Positions 44,813 through 53,822 of a stretch of DNA of 64,000 nucleotides are shown piece by piece (position 1 is the first letter of the stretch; every line of letters starts with the position of its first letter). The notes under the pieces were generated by a model. The model did no database searches. It was not told the origin of the DNA and saw only the letters and a program-made list of their open reading frames with translations. Both the position numbers and the translations under genes were made by a program. The stretch is from Synechococcus sp. RS9909 (GTDB lineage: Bacteria; Cyanobacteriota; Cyanobacteriia; PCC-6307; Cyanobiaceae). Location: positions 1,858,422 to 1,922,421 of the forward strand of contig NZ_CP047943.1 of NCBI RefSeq assembly GCF_014279595.1. The letters are read 5' to 3'.

Positions 44813-44914
44813 ATGGACAAGCCTCAACAACCCTGGCGACTCTGGGCCTTGGTGATCGGGTTCAACGTGGTGGCGTTTCTCGGCTATGCCTGGGCCCGCT
44901 CCCATGGCCTGTGA
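44813..44914 (+). CDS. Small single-pass membrane protein (33 aa)
   Basis: ATG at 44813: MDKPQQPWRLWALVIGFNVV then AFLGYAWARSHGL and TGA. One membrane segment with a charged start, like other very small cyanobacterial membrane proteins. Overlaps the 3' end of the convergent SDR gene by 31 bp. Confidence 0.45.
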   Translation: MDKPQQPWRLWALVIGFNVVAFLGYAWARSHGL

Positions 44915-45864
44915 ATCAAAGCTTCGGACAGGCGCCATAACGCAGCCGCCAGCTCATGATCGGCACCTGCCGCACTCGTGGCCGTGGCCTCAAAGCGATG
45001 CAGGCCCGGGCGCACCAGTTGGTTGCTCCAGTAGCTGAAGCCAGGGCTCGAAAAGGCCGCATCGGTGACCAGATCAGCCAGCAACCGACCCGCCGTAGGC
45101 ACCGATTCGGTGAGACGCAGCAGATCCCGTGCCACCAACGCGAACAATGCCATCCCCAGAGGGTTGTTCTGGCGGTTGTGGCGGAAGAAGCCTGCGCTGC
45201 TGCGGGGAATCACCAACCCAGGGCTCCAGCTGATCACCGGCATGGAGCCCTCCAGTTGCCGATCGAGCTCGCGCCCCAGCAGCACATTGCAGAGCTTGCT
45301 GTCTTTGTAGGCCTTGTCGCCATCGAAGCGGTCACTGCCATCGAGCATCACGAAGCCCGCACCCGCCCGCAGCCCCGCCAGATCCCCCAGGTCAGCCGGT
45401 TGGCCCACACGCCCGCCGCCACTGGCGGGGTTGTGCACCTCCGAAGCGGTGATCACGATCCGAGGCTGCGGCCCCGCTTGCAGCAACGGCAGCAACCGGG
45501 TGGCGATCAACTGGTGGGCCAGCTGGTTCACAGCGAAGGTGATCTCAATCCCCTGGGGCGTGAACACGGGCGCCGCGGTGCCGGCACGCTGCTGGCCGGC
45601 ATTCAGCACCAGCCCATCCAGGGGTTGTCCCTGATCCAGCAGTTGTTGACAGGCCCTGTCCACACTGGCCAGATCCGCCAGATCCACGGCGATGCAGGCG
45701 AGCTGACTGGGCGCCGCTCCGGCCGCTCGCAGCTGCTGCTCCGTCTGCTCGGCACGCTCGGCCGTGCGACAGAACACCGTGAGCTGATGGCCACTGCGGG
45801 CGAGACGCCGAGCCGCTTCCAGGCCGATGCCCGAACTGCCGCCCGTGATCAGAAGTCGTTTCAT
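44884..45864 (-). CDS. Short-chain dehydrogenase/reductase, protochlorophyllide-reductase-like group
   Basis: 326 residues from ATG at 45864. Rossmann start LLITGGSSGIGLEAARRLA, DLADLASVDRACQQL, NAGQQR, Ser of ITASEVHNPA and the YxxxK of KAYKDSKLCNVLL. The Tyr-x-x-x-Lys with NVLL follows the LPOR/retinol-dehydrogenase-like style of SDRs. ATG overlaps the stop of the upstream FAD oxidoreductase (4 bp), so the two form an operon. Confidence 0.85.
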   Translation of the reverse strand: MKRLLITGGSSGIGLEAARRLARSGHQLTVFCRTAERAEQTEQQLRAAGAAPSQLACIAVDLADLASVDRACQQLLDQGQPLDGLVLNAGQQRAGTAAPVFTPQGIEITFAVNQLAHQLIATRLLPLLQAGPQPRIVITASEVHNPASGGGRVGQPADLGDLAGLRAGAGFVMLDGSDRFDGDKAYKDSKLCNVLLGRELDRQLEGSMPVISWSPGLVIPRSSAGFFRHNRQNNPLGMALFALVARDLLRLTESVPTAGRLLADLVTDAAFSSPGFSYWSNQLVRPGLHRFEATATSAAGADHELAAALWRLSEALIHRPWERAQA

Positions 45865-47480
45865 CGCAACCACGGCCAACGCAGCCCCAGAGCTTCCGCG
45901 GGGTTCATCACCAGAGCATTCAAGGCGCGAACGATCAGCACCTGCGGTTCATCAGCGCGGATCGGGATCACCCGGTGCTGATGCGTACCGGCAGAATACC
46001 TTCCCTTCACCACCCTGCGCCGGATCAGGGAATTGGCGGCCTCCAGGCCACACGCATAGGCCCGTTCCTGACACAACCCCTTGGCGCCTTGTTCGCGGCT
46101 GCCCATCCGCACCCAGTCGCCGGCACACACGATCGATGGCAGCGCCGTTTCCAGGGGCGGCCGCTGGTTGAAACTCCCCGGTGCAAACAGCGACACCGAC
46201 GCTGGATAGCGCCTCACCTCCGCCTCCAGCACGGTGGCGGTGTGAAAGGCGGGATTGGCCACCGGCAACAGCTCCCGCATCAACAAGGCCACAATCTCCT
46301 CATCGCTGAGGATTGCGATCGCTGAGGCGTTATAGAAATCGCTGGCGATCACCGATCCCCTGGGTTGTTCCCCGCCCCACAGAGCGGCTTCGTCCTGCTT
46401 CTGCAGCTGATCGAGCATGAAGAAGGTGCCACCGGCCCCCCGCAACGCCTCAAAACGGGAGAAGACATTGGCGGGATCAGCAACGTCCACATAGGCATCG
46501 AGCCACAGACGCACCGACACCACATCGATGGCACCGAGACTGCCGGCCTCCACCAGCTCGGGTACGGCAGCAGCACAGGCCGGCGACGCCGCCATCAGCG
46601 CTCCCATCCCCTTGGCGCCCACCGCAAGCACCACCGCATCCACCGGTTCAATCAGCCCCTCCTCACCCGTTCCAACGGCCCGGGTTGCCACCGAAGCAAC
46701 CGCCGAACCGTCGGGCGTGAGGTTCAACCGCGTGGCCAGCGTGCCCCCCAGCACCCGCAGGCCCTCGTGCTCGATGAGCCTTCGGGCCAGGGGTGCGATC
46801 AACTGTTCGGCAATGCTCTTGCTCCTGATCCAGCGCACATCGAAGGAATCCTGGTGCGCAAAGGAGTAGTAGTAAAGAAGCTCCATCGTCACCGCCGCCG
46901 AGAGCTCTTCGGGCGGCTTGAACAGTCCCACCAGCAGGGTGGGACGCAGGAAGTCGTTGATCATCCGCTCGCTGATTCCGACGCTCCGGAACAACGTCAG
47001 CGCATCGAGGTTGTCGTAACGCCGATACACCGCCTCACTGCGGTGTAGATCGAGCATCGCGTAGAGAAGCCCTGTGATGCTCAGCCGATCGGCGATCGGC
47101 AGGCGTTTGAAATTAGTGAGCGTTGCTGCCACCTGCCCCAAAGGACTCGGCCACTGGGGCGCATCCCCGAACACCGGCGCCGTGGCCTCCAGGCCATCGG
47201 GCGACCAGAAGGCACTGGTGGTGAAGTTCGTGAACACCGGGCCGAGATCGAGCTCAGCGGTAAGGGCATTGATGTTGGGGTAGTCCTTCCAGAAGCCGCG
47301 GGTGCCGGCTTCAAACGGCTTGCCGCTGGCGGTGGTGAGGGGCGTGCTGCCGGTGGGATCCGCCAGCCCATCCAGCAGGGTCACACGCACGCCGGCTTCG
47401 CCCAGGGCCTTGGCCGCACCCCAGCCAGCCCAGCCTGCTCCGATCACCACCGCGTGGGACGCACTGGATTGTTCTGTCAT
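45861..47480 (-). CDS. FAD-dependent oxidoreductase, phytoene-desaturase-like
   Basis: About 539 residues. FAD site VVIGAGWAGWGAAKALGEAG at the N-terminus, then GTRGFWKDYPNINALTAEL, LRPTLLVGLFKPPEELSAAV, VRWIRSKSIAEQLIAPL and C-terminal ALPSIVCAGDWVRMGSREQGAKG, the second FAD-contacting segment of amine-oxidase/desaturase-type flavoproteins. Substrate is not evident; carotenoid or related polyene desaturation is one possibility. ATG at 47480 (MTEQSSASH) or 47486. Confidence 0.82.
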   Translation of the reverse strand: MTEQSSASHAVVIGAGWAGWGAAKALGEAGVRVTLLDGLADPTGSTPLTTASGKPFEAGTRGFWKDYPNINALTAELDLGPVFTNFTTSAFWSPDGLEATAPVFGDAPQWPSPLGQVAATLTNFKRLPIADRLSITGLLYAMLDLHRSEAVYRRYDNLDALTLFRSVGISERMINDFLRPTLLVGLFKPPEELSAAVTMELLYYYSFAHQDSFDVRWIRSKSIAEQLIAPLARRLIEHEGLRVLGGTLATRLNLTPDGSAVASVATRAVGTGEEGLIEPVDAVVLAVGAKGMGALMAASPACAAAVPELVEAGSLGAIDVVSVRLWLDAYVDVADPANVFSRFEALRGAGGTFFMLDQLQKQDEAALWGGEQPRGSVIASDFYNASAIAILSDEEIVALLMRELLPVANPAFHTATVLEAEVRRYPASVSLFAPGSFNQRPPLETALPSIVCAGDWVRMGSREQGAKGLCQERAYACGLEAANSLIRRRVVKGRYSAGTHQHRVIPIRADEPQVLIVRALNALVMNPAEALGLRWPWLR

Positions 47481-47595
47481 CGCCATCACTCGAGCGAAAA
47501 CTCCCTGGGCAGGATCATCGGCGATCACAATCAATCCCTGCCTGCATTGGACTAAGGCGAGGACTAAGGTCAATGATTCATCCACTTCAAGGCCC

Positions 47596-47895
47596 GTGGA
47601 CGCCTCGCCAGCTGCTGCCCATGGAACGCCCCGCGTCGTCAACGTGCACCAGGCCAAGACGCACCTGTCGCGCCTGATCGACGACGCCCATGCCGGCGAA
47701 ACCATCCTGCTCGCCAAGGCTGGCAAACCCTGGGCGCGATTGATGCCCCTGGCACCACCTCCGCCCCAGCGCATTCCTGGCCGCCTGCGCACCCATGGGC
47801 CGCTGCGCGATCCCCACCTCCTCCTGGAGCCGATGGCGGCCGATCACCCTGGCCCACGGCCTGCGGGCGGGTGCTTACAGCCATCCGCACCGTGA
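47596..47895 (+). pseudogene. Phd/YefM-type antitoxin, fused to out-of-frame toxin remnant
   Basis: GTG start at 47596: VDASPAAAHGTPRVV then VNVHQAKTHLSRLIDDAHAG and ETILLAKAGKPWARLMPL, a Phd/VapB-family DNA-binding antitoxin start. After about residue 60 the sequence becomes Pro/Arg-rich and overlaps the toxin fragment in another frame, so the antitoxin tail that grips the toxin is gone. Confidence 0.65.
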
Positions 47896-47998
47896 TCCCT
47901 TTGACCGCATGCTGGCAGCCCAGGCCGAACTGGAGCGGCTTGTGCTGCTGAGCGCCGACCCCGAACTTACCACGTTCCCTTGTCAGACGCTCTGGTGA
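47795..47998 (+). pseudogene. VapC (PIN-domain) toxin, C-terminal remnant
   Basis: The last ~55 residues match the PIN end: ITLAHGLRAGAYSHPHRDPFDRMLAAQAELE, then LVLLSADPEL and a final W. The HRDPFDRML segment carries the PIN acidic residue. The first two thirds, with the other acidic active-site residues, are missing; the start belongs to antitoxin sequence read in another frame. A deletion joined antitoxin and toxin. Confidence 0.7.
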
Positions 47999-48012
47999 GC
48001 GGTTGGCACCAC

Positions 48013-48687
48013 TCAGGGCGTGCAGGGGCCATGGTCGGCCGTCACGATGACCTCATCGCCAAGCTTCACGGTCTTGAGCAGGGTCTTGAGGATCGGCTCC
48101 TTCACATTCAGGCAGCCACCGGTGACCTTCTCACCGATGCGGGCCTCGTTGTTGCTGCCGTGGATCGCGAAGCTGTACCAGCGGAATTTGCCGTCGTATG
48201 TGTTGAATCGGAACGGTTGCTTCACGCTGTCGACCGGCTCCAGGCTGATGTAGCCGATGCCGTATTCCCCCACCTCGCCGTCGCCACTGAAGTCGATCGC
48301 ATTCATGTTCTTGAACAGGATCGTCTTGAGCTCGGCTTCGCTCTTGCCGGATTGCTTGATCAGTTGCGGAGCCATCACGAACTGGTCCTCACTCAGAATC
48401 GCGTTCACCTTGAAGCGCCCCAGCGGTGTGTACCCCTCCTCAAAGCGGCTGCCGGCGCAGGTGACGCCGTAGCGGCCGTAGCCCACCTGAAAACTGGTGG
48501 GCTGCTTGCCTCGCACCAACGTGCCTTTGCTCTTGGCCGGATCGTTCAGATCAATCGCAATCCGGATCGGACCGTCCAGCGATTCAGTGCGGCCCGAGCC
48601 AGCGCCTGGCTTTGCACCATCCCGCCCGCCGCAGCCCCCCAACAGCAGAGCGAGACCAAACAGCGCAAAAGGAACACGGCGGCCCAT
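48013..48687 (-). CDS. YkuD-type lipoprotein (L,D-transpeptidase-like)
   Basis: 224 residues. Signal peptide with lipobox LLLGGC (lipidated Cys about residue 19). Domain sequence: IAIDLNDPAKSKGTLVRG, YTPLGRFKVNAIL, then FAIHGSNNEARIGEKVTGGCLNVKEP, where His and Cys match the YkuD catalytic pair (HG ... GGCLN). Likely periplasmic, membrane-anchored. Third YkuD-like protein in the window. Confidence 0.75.
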   Translation of the reverse strand: MGRRVPFALFGLALLLGGCGGRDGAKPGAGSGRTESLDGPIRIAIDLNDPAKSKGTLVRGKQPTSFQVGYGRYGVTCAGSRFEEGYTPLGRFKVNAILSEDQFVMAPQLIKQSGKSEAELKTILFKNMNAIDFSGDGEVGEYGIGYISLEPVDSVKQPFRFNTYDGKFRWYSFAIHGSNNEARIGEKVTGGCLNVKEPILKTLLKTVKLGDEVIVTADHGPCTP

Positions 48688-48767
48688 CCCGAAGCAACAA
48701 CCTGAGTGGACCCATGCTGGCCATGGCTCAGCGGGACCACCCCCTGTGGCAGCTGCTGTTCTGGACC

Positions 48768-48838
48768 AAAAAAAGAGGCCCCTTGCGGCAGCCTCTCGGA
48801 GGGTGTGAGGAGAAAAGCCCTGTGAGGAGCTTTCCTAT
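48768..48838 (-). ncRNA. yfr1: Yfr1-like small RNA
   Basis: About 71 nt on the minus strand. In order: a 5' hairpin GAAAGC/GCTTTTC, a single-stranded stretch CTCCTCACACC, then a GC-rich hairpin AGAGGC/GCCTCT followed by seven T (48768-48774). This is the layout of Yfr1, whose hallmark is an unpaired near-invariant CUCCUCACAC between two hairpins. A -10-like TATGAC lies at 48844-48849, 6-7 nt ahead of the assumed start. Yfr1 regulates porin mRNAs in Prochlorococcus. Confidence 0.8.
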
Positions 48839-48843
48839 CCACA

Positions 48844-48849
48844 GTCATA
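48844..48849 (-). promoter_or_regulatory. -10 element of the Yfr1-like RNA
   Basis: TATGAC on the minus strand, about 7 nt ahead of the first base of the hairpin RNA. No clear -35 element was found. Confidence 0.4.
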
Positions 48850-48931
48850 GATCCCCACGGCGCCTCTGGGGAAGCCCACAGGGCTGACTCAGCGCTCGCT
48901 CCATAGCATCGACCAAGACAGGAGCCGGGCC

Positions 48932-50632
48932 ATGCCAACGCCAGACGAGAGCAGCGCCGCGGTGATCAGCGACTTCAGCCAATTCGCCGAGCGGGTGGAT
49001 TACTCGCTGCTGGAGGCCCTGCGCCACGATCCCGAGGCCACCAACGACGGCAACGATCACCGGCCTCGCCAGGTGCGTTCAGGCCATTACGTGCCGGTCA
49101 CGCCCACCCCCCTGCCTGAGCCCGAGTATGTGGCCCACAGCCCAACGCTCTTCGCGGAGCTGGGGCTCAGCGACGCCCTGGCCCACGACGCTCGTTTCCG
49201 CCGACTGTTTTCCGGGGATGCCTCAGTGGCCACAGGACCGATGCGTCCCTGGGGTTGGGCGACGGGCTATGCCCTCTCGATCTACGGCACCGAATACATC
49301 CAGCAGTGTCCTTTCGGCACCGGCAACGGCTACGGCGATGGCAGGGCCCTGTCGATCGTGGAGGGCGTCTACGCAGGCCGGCGCTGGGAGATGCAGCTCA
49401 AGGGTGGCGGCCCCACCCCCTATTGCCGCGGTGCCGATGGCCGTGCGGTGCTGCGCTCCAGTGTGCGTGAGTTCCTGGCCCAGGAGTTCATGCACGCCCT
49501 CGGTGTGCCCAGCTCCCGCTCGCTCACTCTCTACATGTCGCGCGCCGAAACCGTGCGCCGGCCCTGGTACAGCCCCCAGTCACGCTCCTTCGAGCCGGAT
49601 GTGATGGTCGACAACCCCGCAGCGATCAGCACCCGGGTGGCACCGTCCTTCCTGCGCGTGGGGCAGCTCGAGCTGTTCGCTCGCCGCGCCCGCAGCCAGG
49701 CCCACCCCGAGGCCATGGCCGAGCTGCAATTGATTGTGGACCACCTGATCGAGCGCAACTACCGGCCTGAGATCGATCCAGCGCTGCCGTTCTCTGAGCA
49801 GCTCCTGGAGCTGGCCCGCCTCTTCCGCGCAAGGCTGACGCGCTTGGTCGCCGACTGGATGCGCGTCGGCTACTGCCAGGGGAACTTCAACAGCGACAAC
49901 TGCGCCGCCGGGGGCTACACCCTCGACTACGGCCCCTTCGGCTTCTGCGAACTGTTCGATCCGCGCTTCCAACCCTGGACCGGAGGGGGTGAGCACTTCT
50001 CCTTCTTCAACCAGCCTGCGGCGGCGGAAGTGAATTACGGGATGTTCTGGCGATCGCTGCGGCCGCTGCTCGAAGGCAATCGTGAAGCCCTGGCCCAACT
50101 GGATGCGATCCACGAAGGCTTCGCTGCCGTGATGCGGCAGGAACTCGAGGCGATGTGGGCCCGCAAGCTCGGTCTCAAGGCCTACGACGAAGAGCTGGTG
50201 ACCAAGCTGCTGCAGCTGCTGATGGCCTCCAGAGCTGACTACAGCCGCAGCTTCCGATTGCTGTCTGCCATCCCGGAGCAGGCCTCCGATCTGCACCCCG
50301 GCTTCTATGGGCCGAGCTCCAGCACACTCGATCAGCAGTGGGAGAGCTGGCTGCAGCAATGGCGCGCGCAACTCGCGGCCAACGGCACCCTGGAGGAGAC
50401 GTCGGCCGCGATGCGTCGCGTCAACCCCGCCATCACCTGGCGCGAGTGGCTGATCGCCCCCGCCTACCAGCACGCGGAACAGGGAGACCACAGCCTGATC
50501 CAGGAGCTGCAGGAGGTGTTCAGCGCCCCCTACGCCGATCTTTCCGAAGACCGTGCTGCCCGTTACGACCGCCTCAGGCCCCGCGACTTGTTCAATACCG
50601 GCGGCCTGTCCCACTACAGCTGCTCCTCTTGA
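48932..50632 (+). CDS. selO: Protein adenylyltransferase SelO (YdiU/UPF0061)
   Basis: 566 residues, pseudokinase-fold AMP transferase acting on protein hydroxyls. Family landmarks: [128 protein letters not shown] with the metal-binding Asn and Asp. Complete. Confidence 0.93.
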   Translation: MPTPDESSAAVISDFSQFAERVDYSLLEALRHDPEATNDGNDHRPRQVRSGHYVPVTPTPLPEPEYVAHSPTLFAELGLSDALAHDARFRRLFSGDASVATGPMRPWGWATGYALSIYGTEYIQQCPFGTGNGYGDGRALSIVEGVYAGRRWEMQLKGGGPTPYCRGADGRAVLRSSVREFLAQEFMHALGVPSSRSLTLYMSRAETVRRPWYSPQSRSFEPDVMVDNPAAISTRVAPSFLRVGQLELFARRARSQAHPEAMAELQLIVDHLIERNYRPEIDPALPFSEQLLELARLFRARLTRLVADWMRVGYCQGNFNSDNCAAGGYTLDYGPFGFCELFDPRFQPWTGGGEHFSFFNQPAAAEVNYGMFWRSLRPLLEGNREALAQLDAIHEGFAAVMRQELEAMWARKLGLKAYDEELVTKLLQLLMASRADYSRSFRLLSAIPEQASDLHPGFYGPSSSTLDQQWESWLQQWRAQLAANGTLEETSAAMRRVNPAITWREWLIAPAYQHAEQGDHSLIQELQEVFSAPYADLSEDRAARYDRLRPRDLFNTGGLSHYSCSS

Positions 50633-50662
50633 GCCCGTTGCCGGTCAAGAACCAAGCCACCC

Positions 50663-51457
50663 TCAGGCCACCAGGCGCTGATAGGCCTCTGTCACCCGCC
50701 GGAAAGCCTCGGCAGAGCCACCCATATCGGGATGGTGCTGTTTCACCAAGTGCCGAAACGCCAGCTTGATCGCCTCCTGAGATGCCCCGGCCTGCAGACC
50801 CAGCACTGCCAGGGCATCAGCGCGAGAGTTCGAGGCATGGTTGTTGGTCTGCCAGCGATCACTGCTGCGTTGATCCGTACTGCGTTGATCCGTGTGGGTG
50901 CGCCGGCTGCTATGCGGACGCAGCCGCTTGCGCAGCTCCGCCACCACCCGGGCCGGATCCTCATCCAGCCACTCACTGGCCCGCACGCCGTAAAGGGCAA
51001 AGGCCGCCAGAACGACAGCACGCTTCTTGGTCACCTTGATGCCCACCGCCTTTATCAGGTCGGTGCCCAACCCGCTCACCAGCCGGTCAAGACGCTGCTC
51101 AAGACTGAGTTGCGGATGAAAGCTGTTGCGGTTGAGTCGATCCACCAGAGCCTCCAGCCCGCTCTGCCGCAGGTCGGCCCAGCCGGCTTGCCGAGCCATT
51201 GCCTCGCCCCAGCGACGCACCTGCTCGGCACTCACCCGCGGCGCAGGGCTGGCGGAAGGTTCCTCCTGCCATTGCGGCGGCTGCACCCATTGCTGATGCC
51301 GCTGGTGGTACAGCTGCCGCTCGAGCTCCCGCTGCAAGCGCCGCACCTCCCGACGCAGGGCCTCATTCTCGGCCAGCAGCGCGTCCATATTGATGGTGAC
51401 CCGCTGGGCCGCACGGGCGCCAGAAGAGGGTCCCCACTGGCGTGGATCAAAGCCCAT
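50663..51457 (-). CDS. C-terminal J-domain protein
   Basis: 264 residues. N-terminal coiled coil (ALLAENEALRREVRRLQREL), a middle helical domain, then a Ser/Arg linker with two 15-bp direct repeats (STDQR), and at about 210-264 a J domain with HPD (LVKQHHPDMGG). A J domain at the C-terminus is a type III layout and suggests targeting of an Hsp70 (DnaK) partner to a specific client. The client is unknown. Confidence 0.82.
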   Translation of the reverse strand: MGFDPRQWGPSSGARAAQRVTINMDALLAENEALRREVRRLQRELERQLYHQRHQQWVQPPQWQEEPSASPAPRVSAEQVRRWGEAMARQAGWADLRQSGLEALVDRLNRNSFHPQLSLEQRLDRLVSGLGTDLIKAVGIKVTKKRAVVLAAFALYGVRASEWLDEDPARVVAELRKRLRPHSSRRTHTDQRSTDQRSSDRWQTNNHASNSRADALAVLGLQAGASQEAIKLAFRHLVKQHHPDMGGSAEAFRRVTEAYQRLVA

Positions 51458-51472
51458 GGCCTGTGCTCATCA

Positions 51473-52138
51473 TCACCAAGGCAGCAACTCGCCGTTGGCA
51501 TGCCAGAAGCTGCCGCTGGTCTCAAGAGTGAGGGCATCGATGCGAGCCAGCAGGCCACCCACCGCCTGCTCCGGAGCAATGCCATTGGGGTTGAAGTTGA
51601 TCATGCGGGTGCGCACGAGCCCCGGATGCAGAAGCGCGACCGCGATCCCCCGGGGTTGAAGGTCGATCGCCAGCGACTTGCCGGCCATGTTCAAGGCCAC
51701 CTTCGACATCCGATAGCCATAGGAGCCCCCGGAGCTGTTGTCGGCGATCGACCCCATGCGGCTGGTCATCAAGGCCAGCTTGGCCCCTCGCGGCATCTGA
51801 TCCAGCAACGCCCGCGCCAGCAGCAGCGGCGCCAAGGCATTCAGCTCGAACTGACGGCGGATGCCCTCGGCATCGAGATCCGCCAACCCCATCGACTGCA
51901 AGATGCCGGCGTTGAGGATCACCACATCGAGCGGCTGCCCCTGCAGGCGAGCCACCAACTCGGCGGGCGCCGACGCAGCAGCAAGATCCAGCCCCGCTTC
52001 AATCCGCACCCCCAGGGCCTCTAGCTCCGCCGATGCCTCGCGGCAGATCGCGATCACCTGGTCGCCCCGCGCCTGCAACTGCCGGCAATACTCCAGGCCA
52101 ATGCCCCGATTGGCGCCGGTGACCAGAACTGTTGCCAT
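51473..52138 (-). CDS. Short-chain dehydrogenase/reductase
   Basis: 221 residues. TVLVTGANRGIGLEYCRQL (cofactor loop), VVILNAGIL, a Ser in LMTSRMGSI and the YxxxK in GYRMSKVALNM. Resembles small C-factor-like SDRs. Substrate unknown. Confidence 0.88.
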   Translation of the reverse strand: MATVLVTGANRGIGLEYCRQLQARGDQVIAICREASAELEALGVRIEAGLDLAAASAPAELVARLQGQPLDVVILNAGILQSMGLADLDAEGIRRQFELNALAPLLLARALLDQMPRGAKLALMTSRMGSIADNSSGGSYGYRMSKVALNMAGKSLAIDLQPRGIAVALLHPGLVRTRMINFNPNGIAPEQAVGGLLARIDALTLETSGSFWHANGELLPW

Positions 52139-52184
52139 GACGCTCCCCAGCCGTTCCGTTCCATCCTGACGGCAGCGCAGCCCG

Positions 52185-52340
52185 TCAGCGCATCAAGGGC
52201 GTGCCCCAGCGGAGGCGAGTGGGCTCGACTGTCAGAACGTTCACCACAGCACGACCGGCCGTGCTGTTGGCCTTCCAACGGCCCGGATCCATGTTGTCAC
52301 CAGCCCATTCGTCGGGCGCAACGCGCGGCAGCGTCACCAC
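52185..52340 (-). CDS. Possible small hypothetical protein (51 aa)
   Basis: GTG at 52340 gives VTLPRVAPDEWAGDNMDPGR, then WKANSTAGRAVVNVLTVEPT and RLRWGTPLMR. It starts 5 bp after the zinc-ribbon gene's stop on the same strand, so co-transcription is likely. The Trp/Pro-rich, protein-like composition supports it; length leaves doubt. Confidence 0.4.
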   Translation of the reverse strand: MVTLPRVAPDEWAGDNMDPGRWKANSTAGRAVVNVLTVEPTRLRWGTPLMR

Positions 52341-52344
52341 GACG

Positions 52345-52914
52345 TCAGCGTTCCAGCGACTGCAGCAGCTTCTTCAGCTTGCCTGCATTGCGCTTCGAGA
52401 GACAGGAGATCGTGGCGGCCGTCTGCCCGCGGGTTTCGATCGCGATCGCATCCCAGAACAGGCCGGATCGATGCGAAAACCCGGCCACCTTCTCCCAGGG
52501 CAACTCCTCATGCCGGGCCGTGAGGCCAAACAGGCTGTACGAAGAGATGGTGAGTTTCTCCGGTTGCACCACCACCCGCTGCGGATTGAGGCTCAGCTCC
52601 AGCAGCAGCGTGGGCAGCAGCTCGGCTTCGATCACCATCGTGCGCAAACCGGCCAGAACATCGCTGCGATCGCCAGGCCTGCTGGAGCGCCCAAGGCTGT
52701 TGAAACGTTCAAGGCTGCTGCCGCAATACCGGCAGAGCGTGGCTCCATGGGGACAGAACGATCGACAGGCCTCGCACTGAATCCCTTCCAGTCGGGTGCC
52801 ACAGGCTCGGCAGACCTCAGCCTCCGAAGGAATCTCCGAGAGGCAGGAGCTGCAACGCTTGAACTCCGGCGCATCGCCTGGAGGGAAAGGCGGCTGCATC
52901 GGGGGCATCACCAT
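52345..52914 (-). CDS. Double zinc-ribbon protein with PH-like C-terminal domain
   Basis: 189 residues. Four CxxC pairs: CSSCLSE, VCRACGTR, QCEACRSFCP, LCRYCGSS, i.e. two zinc ribbons within the first ~65 residues. The rest (VVVQPEKLTISSYSLFGL, ELPWEKVAGFSH, AIAIETRGQTAATI) has a PH-like strand pattern. A broken paralog lies at 54858-55321. Function unknown. Confidence 0.8.
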   Translation of the reverse strand: MVMPPMQPPFPPGDAPEFKRCSSCLSEIPSEAEVCRACGTRLEGIQCEACRSFCPHGATLCRYCGSSLERFNSLGRSSRPGDRSDVLAGLRTMVIEAELLPTLLLELSLNPQRVVVQPEKLTISSYSLFGLTARHEELPWEKVAGFSHRSGLFWDAIAIETRGQTAATISCLSKRNAGKLKKLLQSLER

Positions 52915-53041
52915 CGGCGATCAGCGATCGTGTGGGTCGATCCTCCCATTTTCATTTCTTCGGGATGATGTCGAAATGAAATTGCTCTGAAAAAAGGGTC
53001 ACGGGCGGCCATAGGACAACAGCAGCACTGCGTTCCATCCC

Positions 53042-53209
53042 ATGGCTTTCGTCAGTCGCATCTGCGCGACCTCCCGTGGCTCCACGATTGATGCGGTCGG
53101 CGAAGGCCGCTACCGCGTCTGCGATCGGCAGGCGCACTGCGCCGAGGTGCAGGGTCTCTGGCAGGCCTACGAAACCCTGAGGCTTCAGGAGCAGCGCCCC
53201 ACGGCCTGA
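53042..53209 (+). CDS. Small hypothetical protein (55 aa)
   Basis: ATG at 53042: MAFVSRICATSRGSTIDAVG, then EGRYRVCDRQAHCAEVQGLW and QAYETLRLQEQRPTA. Well-balanced composition and three Cys; looks like a real small protein. Convergent with the dcd gene 11 bp away. No function assigned. Confidence 0.55.
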   Translation: MAFVSRICATSRGSTIDAVGEGRYRVCDRQAHCAEVQGLWQAYETLRLQEQRPTA

Positions 53210-53220
53210 ACCCACCTCCG

Positions 53221-53745
53221 TCAGAAACTGCTCTGGGTCTGACCGGCGAATCGGCCGGCGTAATGCTCATCGCCGTCCATCCGCTGGAAGATGAACTGGC
53301 AGATCGGTGTCTCGGGATACACCGCCAGCGGCGCCGGGCCGAAATTGCTCATCTCCAGCACCTGCTGGCTGTCGATCCCAGGCCCCATGAACGGTGCACT
53401 GATATGCACCATCAATCCCAGTCGGGCGAAGCGGCTGCGTCCCTCCAGCCAGCCGCAGAGTCCGGGGCCGAGCCGCAGACGTTCGCGTGTGATCCCGAGC
53501 ACGGTCTCGCCGGGCATGATCAGGATGTGTTGGCCGTCGGCAACCTCAACCCGGTCGGTGAGGGCGCGGTAATCGGTGTGCTCACGCACCTCGATCACTT
53601 CATGCACCTTGCGAAACACCCGGAAGGTGTTGGCCAGGGTCAGATCCACCGACGCAGGCCCCACCCGGTCAAGGCAGAAGGGGGTGATCGTGATCACCCC
53701 ATCCTCGATCGCCTGAAGAATGGCCTGGCGTCCAAGCACCACCAT
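53221..53745 (-). CDS. dcd: dCTP deaminase
   Basis: Makes dUTP from dCTP for thymidylate synthesis. 174 residues from ATG at 53745; SVDLTLANTFRVF, ILIMPGETVLGITRERL, CGWLEGRSRFARLGLMVHIS with the nucleotide site, GPGIDSQQVLEMSNFGPAPLAVYPETPICQFIF, and the C-terminal end YAGRFAGQTQSS. The longer frame to 53811 adds a His-rich extension that is not conserved. Confidence 0.93.
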   Translation of the reverse strand: MVVLGRQAILQAIEDGVITITPFCLDRVGPASVDLTLANTFRVFRKVHEVIEVREHTDYRALTDRVEVADGQHILIMPGETVLGITRERLRLGPGLCGWLEGRSRFARLGLMVHISAPFMGPGIDSQQVLEMSNFGPAPLAVYPETPICQFIFQRMDGDEHYAGRFAGQTQSSF

Positions 53746-53822
53746 GGCGAGATCCTGTGCGGGGCCATGAGTATGGGTGACAGCATCGGCATCATGACGA
53801 TGCCGCTTCAAGCACTGACCCC

